Shown: piece after piece, positions 16,414 to 23,076 of the stretch
How positions within the stretch are numbered: the stretch's first letter is position 1
Layout: every line of letters starts with the position of its first letter
NCBI GenBank assembly: GCA_008668455.1
Contig: RQCD01000002.1
Location: 1-24,713 of the forward strand
Origin: Clostridia bacterium
GTDB lineage: Bacteria > Bacillota > Clostridia > UBA1381
Reading direction: 5' to 3'
DNA: 24,713 nt
Made by a program: the position numbers and the translations under genes
The notes under the pieces: generated by a model
Database searches by the model: none
Seen by the model: the letters and a program-made list of their open reading frames with translations, nothing else
Told to the model about the DNA's origin: nothing

Positions 16414-16453
16414 TTGTTTTTGTGGAAAGTGTAGTATAATCCCAAAATTTTGG
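16414..16453 (+). promoter_or_regulatory. Decarboxylase operon promoter 1 with downstream palindrome
   Basis: A perfect -10 box TATAAT (16435-16440) has the same TGTAGTATAAT context as the serine dehydratase promoter. The best -35 is TTGTTT (16414-16419), with a short 15-bp spacer. Directly after the -10 box is a perfect 12-bp palindrome CCAAAATTTTGG (16442-16453), spanning the expected transcription start, a classic operator position. Confidence 0.55.
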
Positions 16454-16461
16454 AAAAGTTC

Positions 16462-16489
16462 TTGCAAGTTTTTGGCTTTGTGGTAAAAT
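16462..16489 (+). promoter_or_regulatory. Decarboxylase operon promoter 2
   Basis: TTGCAA (16462-16467) and TAAAAT (16484-16489) are 16 bp apart. The boxes equal those of the miaB promoter at 35-63. This may be a second start site for the same operon. Confidence 0.45.
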
Positions 16490-16555
16490 GATAATGGACG
16501 TATTTTTGAATTTTTTTTAAGAAAAATGGATAAAATACAGGAAATTTATAAGCTG

Positions 16556-16595
16556 CGAAGAAAATCTTCGTTTGATATTCCGGTGTTTTTCCGGA
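16556..16595 (+). other. Two small hairpins in the decarboxylase leader
   Basis: CGAAGA (16556-16561) pairs with TCTTCG (16565-16570), and TCCGG (16579-16583) pairs with CCGGA (16591-16595). They lie just before the oadG ribosome binding site AAAGGAGG (16607-16614). They may stabilise the mRNA or tune translation; no known riboswitch class is recognised. Confidence 0.4.
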
Positions 16596-16624
16596 GATCA
16601 CAGCAGAAAGGAGGCAGCATTTTC

Positions 16625-16903
16625 ATGAATGGAAATGAAAGCAATTTATTTGTGATTCTGCTTGGTATGGGAACGGTATTTGTTGGTTTAATCTGTATCG
16701 TTTTTCTGTGCAAGCTGATGAGCTATTTAGTCGGAAGAATGGAATCGGATGATGTACAGGAGGCAGCGCCAGCGCCTGTTCAGAATCCTGCTTCTCCGAT
16801 TGCAAACAGACAGGAAATCATTGCGGCAGCATGCGCTGTGATTGCCGAGGAAACCGGAAACGATGTGAAAAATATTCGTGTTGTATCATTCAAACGTGTT
16901 TAA
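16625..16903 (+). CDS. oadG: Sodium-pump decarboxylase gamma subunit (OadG family)
   Basis: A 92-residue small membrane subunit that anchors and assembles the sodium-translocating decarboxylase. It has one transmembrane helix (about 8-29, LFVILLGMGTVFVGLICIVF), then a cytoplasmic tail with an Ala/Pro stretch and a C-terminal IIAAACAVIAEETG...VRVVSFK-like region typical of the OadG family. The ATG at 16625 follows AAAGGAGG by 10 bp. An in-frame ATG at 16526 would add 33 non-membrane residues without a good ribosome binding site and is rejected. It is the first gene of the gamma - biotin carrier - beta - carboxyltransferase operon, 24 bp before the carrier gene. Confidence 0.85.
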   Translation: MNGNESNLFVILLGMGTVFVGLICIVFLCKLMSYLVGRMESDDVQEAAPAPVQNPASPIANRQEIIAAACAVIAEETGNDVKNIRVVSFKRV

Positions 16904-16927
16904 ATTTTCAGAAAGAGGGATAAGAAA

Positions 16928-17293
16928 ATGAAAAAATATAAGGTAAATGTAAACGGAACAGATTATGAAATCGGAATTGAGTTATTGTCAGACGATCAGA
17001 TGAGCGCAGCCCCTGCGCCAGCTCCTGCTGCGCAAGCGCCGGCAGCGCCGGCAGCAGCGCCTGTACAAGCTGCTGCCGGTGCAGGCGAGCAGGTAAAATG
17101 CCCGATGCCGGGAACAATCCTGGATGTTAAGGTAGCGGTTGGCGACGCTGTGAAAAAGGGTCAGGTTCTGATGATCTTAGAGGCTATGAAGATGGAAAAC
17201 GAAATTATGGCAGGAGCAGACGGAACGGTCACTTCTGTGATTGCAAAGGGAGCGTCTGTAGAGACCGGCACACCGCTTTGCACCATCCAATAA
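16928..17293 (+). CDS. Biotin carboxyl carrier protein of the decarboxylase
   Basis: A 121-residue biotin carrier that shuttles the carboxyl group from the carboxyltransferase to the membrane beta subunit. A short N-terminal segment (1-25) is followed by a flexible Ala/Pro linker (about 27-52) and a biotinyl/lipoyl domain with the EAMKMEN motif; K88 is the biotinylated lysine. In Klebsiella and Vibrio this domain is fused to the end of OadA. Here it is a separate gene, as in the methylmalonyl-CoA and glutaconyl-CoA decarboxylase systems. It lies between oadG and oadB. The start ATG follows AGAGGGATAAGAAA. An accB role is unlikely, since no biotin carboxylase gene is nearby and the neighbours are all decarboxylase subunits. 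Confidence 0.9.
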   Translation: MKKYKVNVNGTDYEIGIELLSDDQMSAAPAPAPAAQAPAAPAAAPVQAAAGAGEQVKCPMPGTILDVKVAVGDAVKKGQVLMILEAMKMENEIMAGADGTVTSVIAKGASVETGTPLCTIQ

Positions 17294-17308
17294 TAGGGGG
17301 GATGGGAA

Positions 17309-18559
17309 ATGGATGCAGTTCTTGATTTTTTACACCAAACCGGCTTTGGCATGATCGGACGGAATCCGACTGGCCTGATTATGATCTTAGTTGCCTGTTT
17401 TTTACTGTACTTAGCAATCGTGAAAAAGTTTGAGCCGCTGCTCCTTTTGCCGATTGCATTCGGAATGCTTTTAACAAATCTGTTCGGCGCAGATATGTAT
17501 CATGAAATTCTGTTTGCCGGAGGACATATTCACTGGGATCTGTTCGGCGGCGCGGAGGTCACGCCGGAATTCATTCAGCAAATGCGCGACGCAGGTGTTT
17601 CGGCGGCAGTGCTTGCAAATTTGCAGGTCGGACAGACGATCAGTATTGGTCTGATTGATATTTTGTATTTAGGAGTGAAGCTGGGAATTTATCCGTGTCT
17701 GATTTTCTTAGGCGTCGGCGCAATGACCGACTTTGGTCCTTTGATTGCAAATCCGATCAGCCTGCTTTTGGGTGCGGCTGCACAGCTGGGTATTTTCCTT
17801 GCCTTTATCGGTGCAAGAGTATTAGGCTTTACCCCGGCAGAGGCTGGGTCTATCGGCATTATCGGCGGTGCGGACGGTCCGACGGCAATTTTTGTAACCA
17901 CCCGTCTTGCTCCGGATCTTTTAGGTCCGATCGCAGTTGCGGCATACTCTTATATGGCGCTTGTTCCGGTGATTCAGCCGCCGATCATGAAGCTTTTGAC
18001 CACAAAAGAGGAGCGCAGTATTGTGATGAAGGAATTGCGCCCGGTATCCAAAACAGAAAAGATCGTATTCCCGATTGTGGTAACGATTTTTGTGGCGCTG
18101 TTAGTTCCGTCGGCTGCTCCGTTGGTTGGCTGCTTAATGCTCGGAAACCTGATGAAGGAATCCGGTGTGGTTGACCGTATTTCCAAAACAGCGCAAAATG
18201 AACTGATGAATATTGTAACGATTTTCTTAGGAATTTCCGTAGGCGCAACTGCTACGGCGCAGACCTTCTTAAACTTCAAGACCTTAGGAATCCTCTTAAT
18301 GGGTATCTGTGCATTCGGCTGTGGTACTGCCGGAGGCGTTCTGCTTGCGAAGCTTATGAACCTGTTTATGAAGAATAAGATCAATCCCTTAATTGGTTCG
18401 GCAGGTGTTTCTGCTGTTCCGATGGCGGCAAGAGTTTCGCAGGCGGTTGGTCAGAAAGAAAATCCGTCTAATTTCCTCTTAATGCATGCAATGGGACCGA
18501 ATGTTGCCGGTGTGATTGGTTCGGCAATTGCTGCCGGAGTTCTGCTTGCAGTTCTCTAA
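17309..18559 (+). CDS. oadB: Sodium-translocating oxaloacetate decarboxylase beta subunit
   Basis: The 416-residue integral membrane subunit that decarboxylates carboxybiotin and pumps Na+ out of the cell. Many hydrophobic helices are visible. Functional residues mapped in Klebsiella OadB all appear at a constant offset of 14: D189 in GGADGPTAIFV (D203), Y215 (Y229), N359 (N373), S368 (S382) and R375 (R389) in the NPLIGSAGVSAVPMAARVSQ segment. A hydrophilic stretch at about 70-108 lies between the first helices and the DILYLGVKLGIYPCLIFLGVGAMTDFG-type core. It begins 15 bp after the biotin carrier stop. The beta family also serves malonate and methylmalonyl-CoA decarboxylases; the neighbouring PYC-type carboxyltransferase points to oxaloacetate. 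Confidence 0.93.
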   Translation: MDAVLDFLHQTGFGMIGRNPTGLIMILVACFLLYLAIVKKFEPLLLLPIAFGMLLTNLFGADMYHEILFAGGHIHWDLFGGAEVTPEFIQQMRDAGVSAAVLANLQVGQTISIGLIDILYLGVKLGIYPCLIFLGVGAMTDFGPLIANPISLLLGAAAQLGIFLAFIGARVLGFTPAEAGSIGIIGGADGPTAIFVTTRLAPDLLGPIAVAAYSYMALVPVIQPPIMKLLTTKEERSIVMKELRPVSKTEKIVFPIVVTIFVALLVPSAAPLVGCLMLGNLMKESGVVDRISKTAQNELMNIVTIFLGISVGATATAQTFLNFKTLGILLMGICAFGCGTAGGVLLAKLMNLFMKNKINPLIGSAGVSAVPMAARVSQAVGQKENPSNFLLMHAMGPNVAGVIGSAIAAGVLLAVL

Positions 18560-18588
18560 ACTGAATCTTAGAAAGGAATGGATAGACC

Positions 18589-20004
18589 ATGACGAAATTA
18601 CAAATTACAGATACAATCCTGCGTGACGCGCATCAGTCCCAGGCGGCAACCAGAATGAAAACAGAGGATATGATTCCTGCCTGCAAGCTTCTGGACGATA
18701 TGGGTTACTGGTCAATTGAATGCTGGGGCGGCGCAACCTTTGATGCCTGTATGCGTTTTTTGCATGAAGACCCGTGGGAGCGGCTCAGAACCTTGAAAAA
18801 GCACATGCCGAAAACGAGACTGCAAATGCTGTTTCGCGGTCAGAATATTTTGGGCTATAAGCATTATGCAGATGATGTGGTGGAGCAGTTCTGCAAAAAA
18901 TCAATTGAAAACGGAATTGACGTGGTGCGTGTGTTTGATGCATTAAACGATCCGCGAAACCTGGAATCGGCAATTAAATTCGTAAACGAATACGGCGGTC
19001 ACTGCGAAGCGGCAATCAGCTACACAGTCAGCCCGGTGCACAATCTGGACTACTTTGTAAAGCTTGCCTGCGAGCTTGAGAAGATGGGAGCAGATTCCAT
19101 CTGTATTAAGGATATGGCAAATCTGCTTTTGCCGTATGACGCATATGATTTGGTGAAGAAGCTGAAAGAAAATGTCAGCGTTCCGATCCATCTGCACACT
19201 CATAACACTGCCGGAACAGGCGACATGACAAACCTGATGGCGGCACAGGCTGGGGTGGATATTGTAGACTGTGCGCTTTCTCCGATGGCAAACGGTACGG
19301 CGAATCCGTGTACCGAGTCCTTGGTTGCAACCTTAAAGGGAACAGAACGCGATACCGGACTGGATTTAGAGAAATTGTCTGAGGCAGCAGCATATTTCCG
19401 CGGTGTGGCAGACAAGATGAAGGCAGAGGGTATTTTAGACCCGAAGGTATTAAATGTTGACCCGAATGCGCTTTTATACCAGGTTCCGGGCGGTATGCTC
19501 TCAAACCTGATTTCACAGCTGAAGCAGCAGAATGCCGAGGATAAATATTATGAGGTATTGGCAGAAGTGCCGAGAGTGCGGAAAGACTTTGGGTATCCGC
19601 CGCTGGTAACGCCGACAAGTCAGATTGTCGGAACGCAGGCGGTTTTGAATGTTTTAATGGGAAGATACAAGATGATTTCCAAGGAATCCAAGGGTATGCT
19701 CCGCGGAGAATACGGACGCTTGCCGGGTGAGGTGAACGAGGAGGTCAGAAAGCTTGCAATCGGCGATGATGAACCGATCACCTGCCGTCCGGCTGATCTG
19801 ATCAAGCCGGAGCTTGAAAAGTACCGAGAGGAATGCAAGGACTTTGCAAGGTCGGAGGAGGATGTATTAAGCTATGCACTTTTCCCGCAGGTGGCAAAGA
19901 GTTTCTTTGAATACCGCGATCACGGCGGCGCAGAAAAAGAACAGAAACAGAAAGAAGAAAACAGTGTGAGAATGCTGTATGTTCAGGATGTTTCGGAAAA
20001 CTAA
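18589..20004 (+). CDS. oadA: Oxaloacetate decarboxylase alpha (carboxyltransferase) subunit without biotin domain
   Basis: A 471-residue HMGL/PYC-type carboxyltransferase that moves the carboxyl group of oxaloacetate to biotin, leaving pyruvate. The TIM-barrel signature is TDTILRDAHQS, with metal ligands D13, H203 and H205 (HLHTH at 201-205) and the active-site lysine K174 in CIKDMANLL. These match D17, H207, H209 and K178 of Vibrio OadA at a constant offset of 4. The helical C-terminal half with PGGMLSNL is present but the biotinyl domain is absent, agreeing with the separate carrier gene upstream. A methylmalonyl-CoA-type subunit is excluded by fold. Pyruvate carboxylase subunit B is the alternative, made less likely by the sodium pump genes. 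A terminator follows. Confidence 0.92.
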   Translation: MTKLQITDTILRDAHQSQAATRMKTEDMIPACKLLDDMGYWSIECWGGATFDACMRFLHEDPWERLRTLKKHMPKTRLQMLFRGQNILGYKHYADDVVEQFCKKSIENGIDVVRVFDALNDPRNLESAIKFVNEYGGHCEAAISYTVSPVHNLDYFVKLACELEKMGADSICIKDMANLLLPYDAYDLVKKLKENVSVPIHLHTHNTAGTGDMTNLMAAQAGVDIVDCALSPMANGTANPCTESLVATLKGTERDTGLDLEKLSEAAAYFRGVADKMKAEGILDPKVLNVDPNALLYQVPGGMLSNLISQLKQQNAEDKYYEVLAEVPRVRKDFGYPPLVTPTSQIVGTQAVLNVLMGRYKMISKESKGMLRGEYGRLPGEVNEEVRKLAIGDDEPITCRPADLIKPELEKYREECKDFARSEEDVLSYALFPQVAKSFFEYRDHGGAEKEQKQKEENSVRMLYVQDVSEN

Positions 20005-20007
20005 AAA

Positions 20008-20034
20008 AGAAGCTGCCTTTTGGCAGCTTTTTTT
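20008..20034 (+). terminator. Intrinsic terminator after oadA
   Basis: AGCTGCC (20011-20017) pairs with GGCAGCT (20022-20028) around a TTTT loop, followed by a run of T. Confidence 0.92.
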
Positions 20035-20056
20035 GTGCACAGGCGGGATTTTTTCT

Positions 20057-20086
20057 ACATAGCATAAATCAGGGGGGATGCTATGT
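20057..20086 (+). promoter_or_regulatory. Inverted repeat enclosing the feoA ribosome binding site and start
   Basis: ACATAGCAT (20057-20065) and ATGCTATGT (20078-20086) form a perfect 9-bp inverted repeat with a 12-nt loop. The loop holds the AGGGGGG ribosome binding site and the right arm holds the feoA ATG (20083). As RNA this would bury the start codon; as DNA it could bind a dimeric regulator. It is not a recognisable Fur box. Confidence 0.6.
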
Positions 20087-20325
20087 TGTTATCGGATTTA
20101 GAAATCGGAGAGTGTGCGATACTGACTGAATTTTCGGAAGATGGGATTGGCAGGGAGCTGCGGCGGATGGGGTTTCGGGAGGGGATGGAGATTATGCCGG
20201 TTTTAAAGCGCGGTGCGCTTTTGGAATACCGGATCGAGGAGAGTCTGATTGCTTTTCCTGAAAACTGCTCTAATACAATAAAAATAGAGCAAAAAACGAA
20301 CATATCACCAACAATGAGAAATTGA
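20083..20325 (+). CDS. feoA: FeoA-domain protein (ferrous iron transport accessory)
   Basis: An 80-residue protein with the SH3-like FeoA fold pattern: a hydrophobic start (LLSDLEIGECAIL), the RELRRMGFREGMEI turn near residues 24-37, and a closing strand ending NTIKIE near 64-69. FeoA proteins help the FeoB ferrous iron transporter. No feoB is visible here; the next genes are phage genes. The last 11 residues (QKTNISPTMRN) extend past the usual FeoA end and may be non-native sequence. It lies just after the oadA terminator without a strong promoter of its own. Weak similarity leaves room for another small SH3-like regulator. Confidence 0.75.
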   Translation: MLLSDLEIGECAILTEFSEDGIGRELRRMGFREGMEIMPVLKRGALLEYRIEESLIAFPENCSNTIKIEQKTNISPTMRN

Positions 20326-20343
20326 CAAATAAATAACAATCTC

Positions 20344-20395
20344 AAAGAGAGCGGAAAGCCTTGATTTCACAGGGGTTTCTGCTCTTTTTTATTTT
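20344..20395 (+). terminator. Intrinsic terminator between feoA and the prophage
   Basis: GAGCGGAAA (20349-20357) pairs with TTTCTGCTC (20376-20384) with one G-U pair. A/T pairs extend the stem outward, and a T-run TTTTTTATTTT follows. It marks the end of host-like genes. Confidence 0.82.
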
Positions 20396-20486
20396 CTGCC
20401 AATTTTTTAAAATCCGCCAACACACGGAAATTGTTTTTTGGTAAAATAATGTCAGAATCAAACAAGAGAGGGAGGGCGAGAGATGA

Positions 20487-20936
20487 TTGTCAGTCTATGA
20501 GGAAAAGATTGTACCGCGATTTTCGATGATCGGGTACTGGGTTCGGAAAGGGTGCTCGGTCGGCGAGATTGCAGAGCGGCTCGGCATTTCAGAAAGAACC
20601 CTGAAAGGTCAGATGAAGAAATCAAAGCGTTTGCGTGAACTGATTGAGGATAACATGCTCGAGGCAGTCAACGCAAGGATTGAGGAGGCGATTATCAAAA
20701 AGGCAACCGGCTTTACCTACACCGAAACGAAAATGGTAGAAAAGCAGAGCGGAACAGAAACCTCCACCACCGAAAAATATCAGGCGCCGGATATGAGCGC
20801 GATTACCTACTGGAACAAATACATGTGTCCGGAGCGGTGGGAGGAGCAGAAACAGACCGAAAGAGAGAGCGTTGGGGGTGTGGTGGTGTTGCCGGAGCTG
20901 ATGGAGGAGGATGCAGATGACGGAACGACAAAATGA
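20487..20936 (+). CDS. Phage terminase small subunit
   Basis: A 149-residue DNA-recognition subunit of the packaging motor. It has an N-terminal helix-turn-helix (about 12-40: SMIGYWVRKGCSVGEIAERL followed by GISERTL), as in HTH-type TerS proteins that bind the packaging site, and a charged middle and tail. Its position directly before and overlapping the large terminase supports the call. The start is a TTG at 20487, 10 bp after GGAGGG. The ATG at 20483 closer to the site is in another frame and stops after five codons. A lost base near the start is an alternative explanation. The end overlaps terL by 20 bp. Confidence 0.8.
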   Translation: MSVYEEKIVPRFSMIGYWVRKGCSVGEIAERLGISERTLKGQMKKSKRLRELIEDNMLEAVNARIEEAIIKKATGFTYTETKMVEKQSGTETSTTEKYQAPDMSAITYWNKYMCPERWEEQKQTERESVGGVVVLPELMEEDADDGTTK

Positions 20937-22323
20937 GCTGCCATTTGCGTGGAAGCCGCAGAAACGGCAGGCGGAATTTCTATGCCGTCCGGAATATGAG
21001 GCGCTATACGGCGGTGCGGCAGGCGGCGGAAAGAGCGAGGCATTGGTTGCCGAGGCGCTTCGCCAGGTGCATATTCCGCATTATAAGGGAATCATCTTCC
21101 GAAAGACGTATCCTCAGCTTAGGGAGCTGATTCAGAAAAGCCACAGGATTTATCAGGCAGCATTTCCGGGTGCGATTTATCATGCAACGGAGCATTGCTG
21201 GATTTTTCCGAGCGGTGCGAGAATCTATTTTGGTTCTATGCCGAATCAGGACAGCTATGAGAATTACCAGGGTCTGTCCTTTGCATTTATCGGCTTTGAT
21301 GAGCTGACGCATTTTACTGAGGAGGAATATCTTTATCTGATCGGCAGAAACCGTGCGGACGGCGAGGGCTTACGGGTGTATATCCGATCGACGGCAAATC
21401 CGGGCGGACGGGGTCATGCCTGGGTGAAAGCAAGATTTATCACGGCGATGCCGCCGAATCAGCCTTATCATTATCAGATTGAGCTGACGGGTGAAGGGGG
21501 ACAGAAAACAGTTGTCAAACGAAGCAGAATTTTTATTCCAAGCTCCGTTTGGGACAATAAGATTCTCTTGGAAAATGACCCGAACTATCTTGCAAATCTG
21601 GCAATGCAGACAGAGGCAAAGCGGCGCGCTCTCCTTTACGGAGACTGGGACAGCTTTGACGGACAGGCATTTATTGAGTGGAAAAACAATCCGAATCCAA
21701 AGCATACCTTTACGCATGTGATTGAGCCGTTTGAAATCCCGGCACACTGGAAACGCTACCGCAGCTTTGACTTCGGCTACAGCCGCCCCTTTGCGGTGCA
21801 GTGGTGGGCACAGGATCCGGACGGTGTGCTTTATCTATACCGGCAGCTATATGGCTGCACTGATACCCCAAATACCGGTGTGCGGTTAGAGCCGCGCGAA
21901 ATTGCCCGGCGCATCCGGCAGATTGAGGATGCAGAGGAGGAGGGCAGGCATATCACCGGGATTGCCGATCCGTCCATCTGGGATGAGAGCCGCGGCTTAG
22001 ACGGTACGGTTATTTACATGATGGAGCGCGAGGGAATCTATTTTGACAAGGCAGATAATAAGCGTCTGCCAGGCAAAATGCAGGTGCATTACCGGATGGC
22101 GTTTGATGAAAACGGCAGACCGATGATGTATGTGTTTAACACCTGCAGGCACTTTATCCGAACGATCCCTTCTTTAGTATACTCCTCGGTGAATGTGGAG
22201 GATATTGATACGGATCAGGAGGATCATGACTACGACGCGATGCGGTATTTGTTTATGGCAAATCCGATCCCGCCGCGAAAAAACACGCAGACTCCGAAAA
22301 AGGAATGGAGTCCGCTGGATTAA
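20917..22323 (+). CDS. terL: Phage terminase large subunit (ATPase and nuclease)
   Basis: Motor that threads phage DNA into proheads and cuts it. The protein is 468 residues from the ATG at 20917, which lies 6 bp after GGAGGAGG; the ATG at 20911 abuts that site and is less likely. The N-terminal ATPase has Walker A GGAAGGGKS (32-40) and Walker B FIGFDE (D128, E129). The RNase H-fold nuclease has acidic residues D285 (FDFGYSRP), D351 (GIADPS) and D436/D438/D440 (DHDYDAMRY), giving the expected three-metal-ligand pattern. All motifs are intact, so it should be active. The scaffold-like gene follows after only 19 bp, leaving no room for a portal gene. Confidence 0.93.
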   Translation: MTERQNELPFAWKPQKRQAEFLCRPEYEALYGGAAGGGKSEALVAEALRQVHIPHYKGIIFRKTYPQLRELIQKSHRIYQAAFPGAIYHATEHCWIFPSGARIYFGSMPNQDSYENYQGLSFAFIGFDELTHFTEEEYLYLIGRNRADGEGLRVYIRSTANPGGRGHAWVKARFITAMPPNQPYHYQIELTGEGGQKTVVKRSRIFIPSSVWDNKILLENDPNYLANLAMQTEAKRRALLYGDWDSFDGQAFIEWKNNPNPKHTFTHVIEPFEIPAHWKRYRSFDFGYSRPFAVQWWAQDPDGVLYLYRQLYGCTDTPNTGVRLEPREIARRIRQIEDAEEEGRHITGIADPSIWDESRGLDGTVIYMMEREGIYFDKADNKRLPGKMQVHYRMAFDENGRPMMYVFNTCRHFIRTIPSLVYSSVNVEDIDTDQEDHDYDAMRYLFMANPIPPRKNTQTPKKEWSPLD

Positions 22324-22342
22324 TTTAAGAAAGGAATTTGAT

Positions 22343-23062
22343 ATGGAAGAAAAAAATCAGAACGCAGCCGGGTTATGCCCGGAGAAGGGGGAAGCCGTTC
22401 AGCCCCAGGGGATTGAAAGTATGGACGCGGAGGCTTTTGAGGCATACATTGAATCGGTGAAAAATCAGGATGGCGAAGTACAAGCCAGCCAATCAGGCAG
22501 CACCGAGCCTGCAGACAATGCACCCTATATGACCTTTGCCACCAAGGAGGACTTGCAGGATTATCAGAACAAAACAATCGGAAAACGGTTGCAGGAGATC
22601 CGCGAGCATGCCGAGGAGGAGCAGAAAAAATATGGGGATTTGCTTCAGTTAGCACAGAGCCGCTATCAGACAAGTGATGAGGAAACAGCGTTGGAACGTC
22701 TCTCAGCAGAATTAAAGAACAACTATGAGGGACACAAAATGCAGAATTCGCATGCGCTTGAGCAGATGGCAGAGGACATCCAGGAGGATTGGGAAAGACA
22801 GGCATCAGCGCTTCATAAGCTAGTGCCGGATTTTAACCTCGTGGACGCGTTCTTCAATCCGGAATTCTACCGCAAGGTGGTGGACGAGCATGCATCTATC
22901 GCCGAGGCATATCTTTCCATTCAAAAAAAGGAAATGCCGCAGAGAACGATCCGGGAGGTGGGGAATGTCACCAACGGGATCAGCGGCAAGGTGAACACCG
23001 ATGTAAACAGTATGTCTGATCGGGAGTTCGAGGAGTACATTCAAAAAATCAGAGAGAATTAG
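22343..23062 (+). CDS. Putative phage head scaffolding protein
   Basis: A 239-residue, highly acidic, helix-rich protein with few hydrophobic stretches. A low-complexity N-terminus (1-55) is followed by probable coiled-coil around 70-135 and a C-terminal segment ending in SDREFEEYIQKIREN. Composition and position immediately before the major capsid gene are typical of scaffolding proteins, which shape the prohead and are then lost. No protease motif is recognised. The ATG at 22343 follows GAAAGGA by 7 bp; the longer upstream in-frame start at 22193 lies inside terL and is rejected. Function is inferred from context and composition only. Confidence 0.65.
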   Translation: MEEKNQNAAGLCPEKGEAVQPQGIESMDAEAFEAYIESVKNQDGEVQASQSGSTEPADNAPYMTFATKEDLQDYQNKTIGKRLQEIREHAEEEQKKYGDLLQLAQSRYQTSDEETALERLSAELKNNYEGHKMQNSHALEQMAEDIQEDWERQASALHKLVPDFNLVDAFFNPEFYRKVVDEHASIAEAYLSIQKKEMPQRTIREVGNVTNGISGKVNTDVNSMSDREFEEYIQKIREN

Positions 23063-23076
23063 AGAGGAAAAAAAGA

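Noticed and set aside
17695..18174. 159-codon open frame on the plus strand inside oadB
   Set aside because: Out-of-frame shadow of a conserved membrane protein; Cys/Arg/Gly-rich and without domain features.
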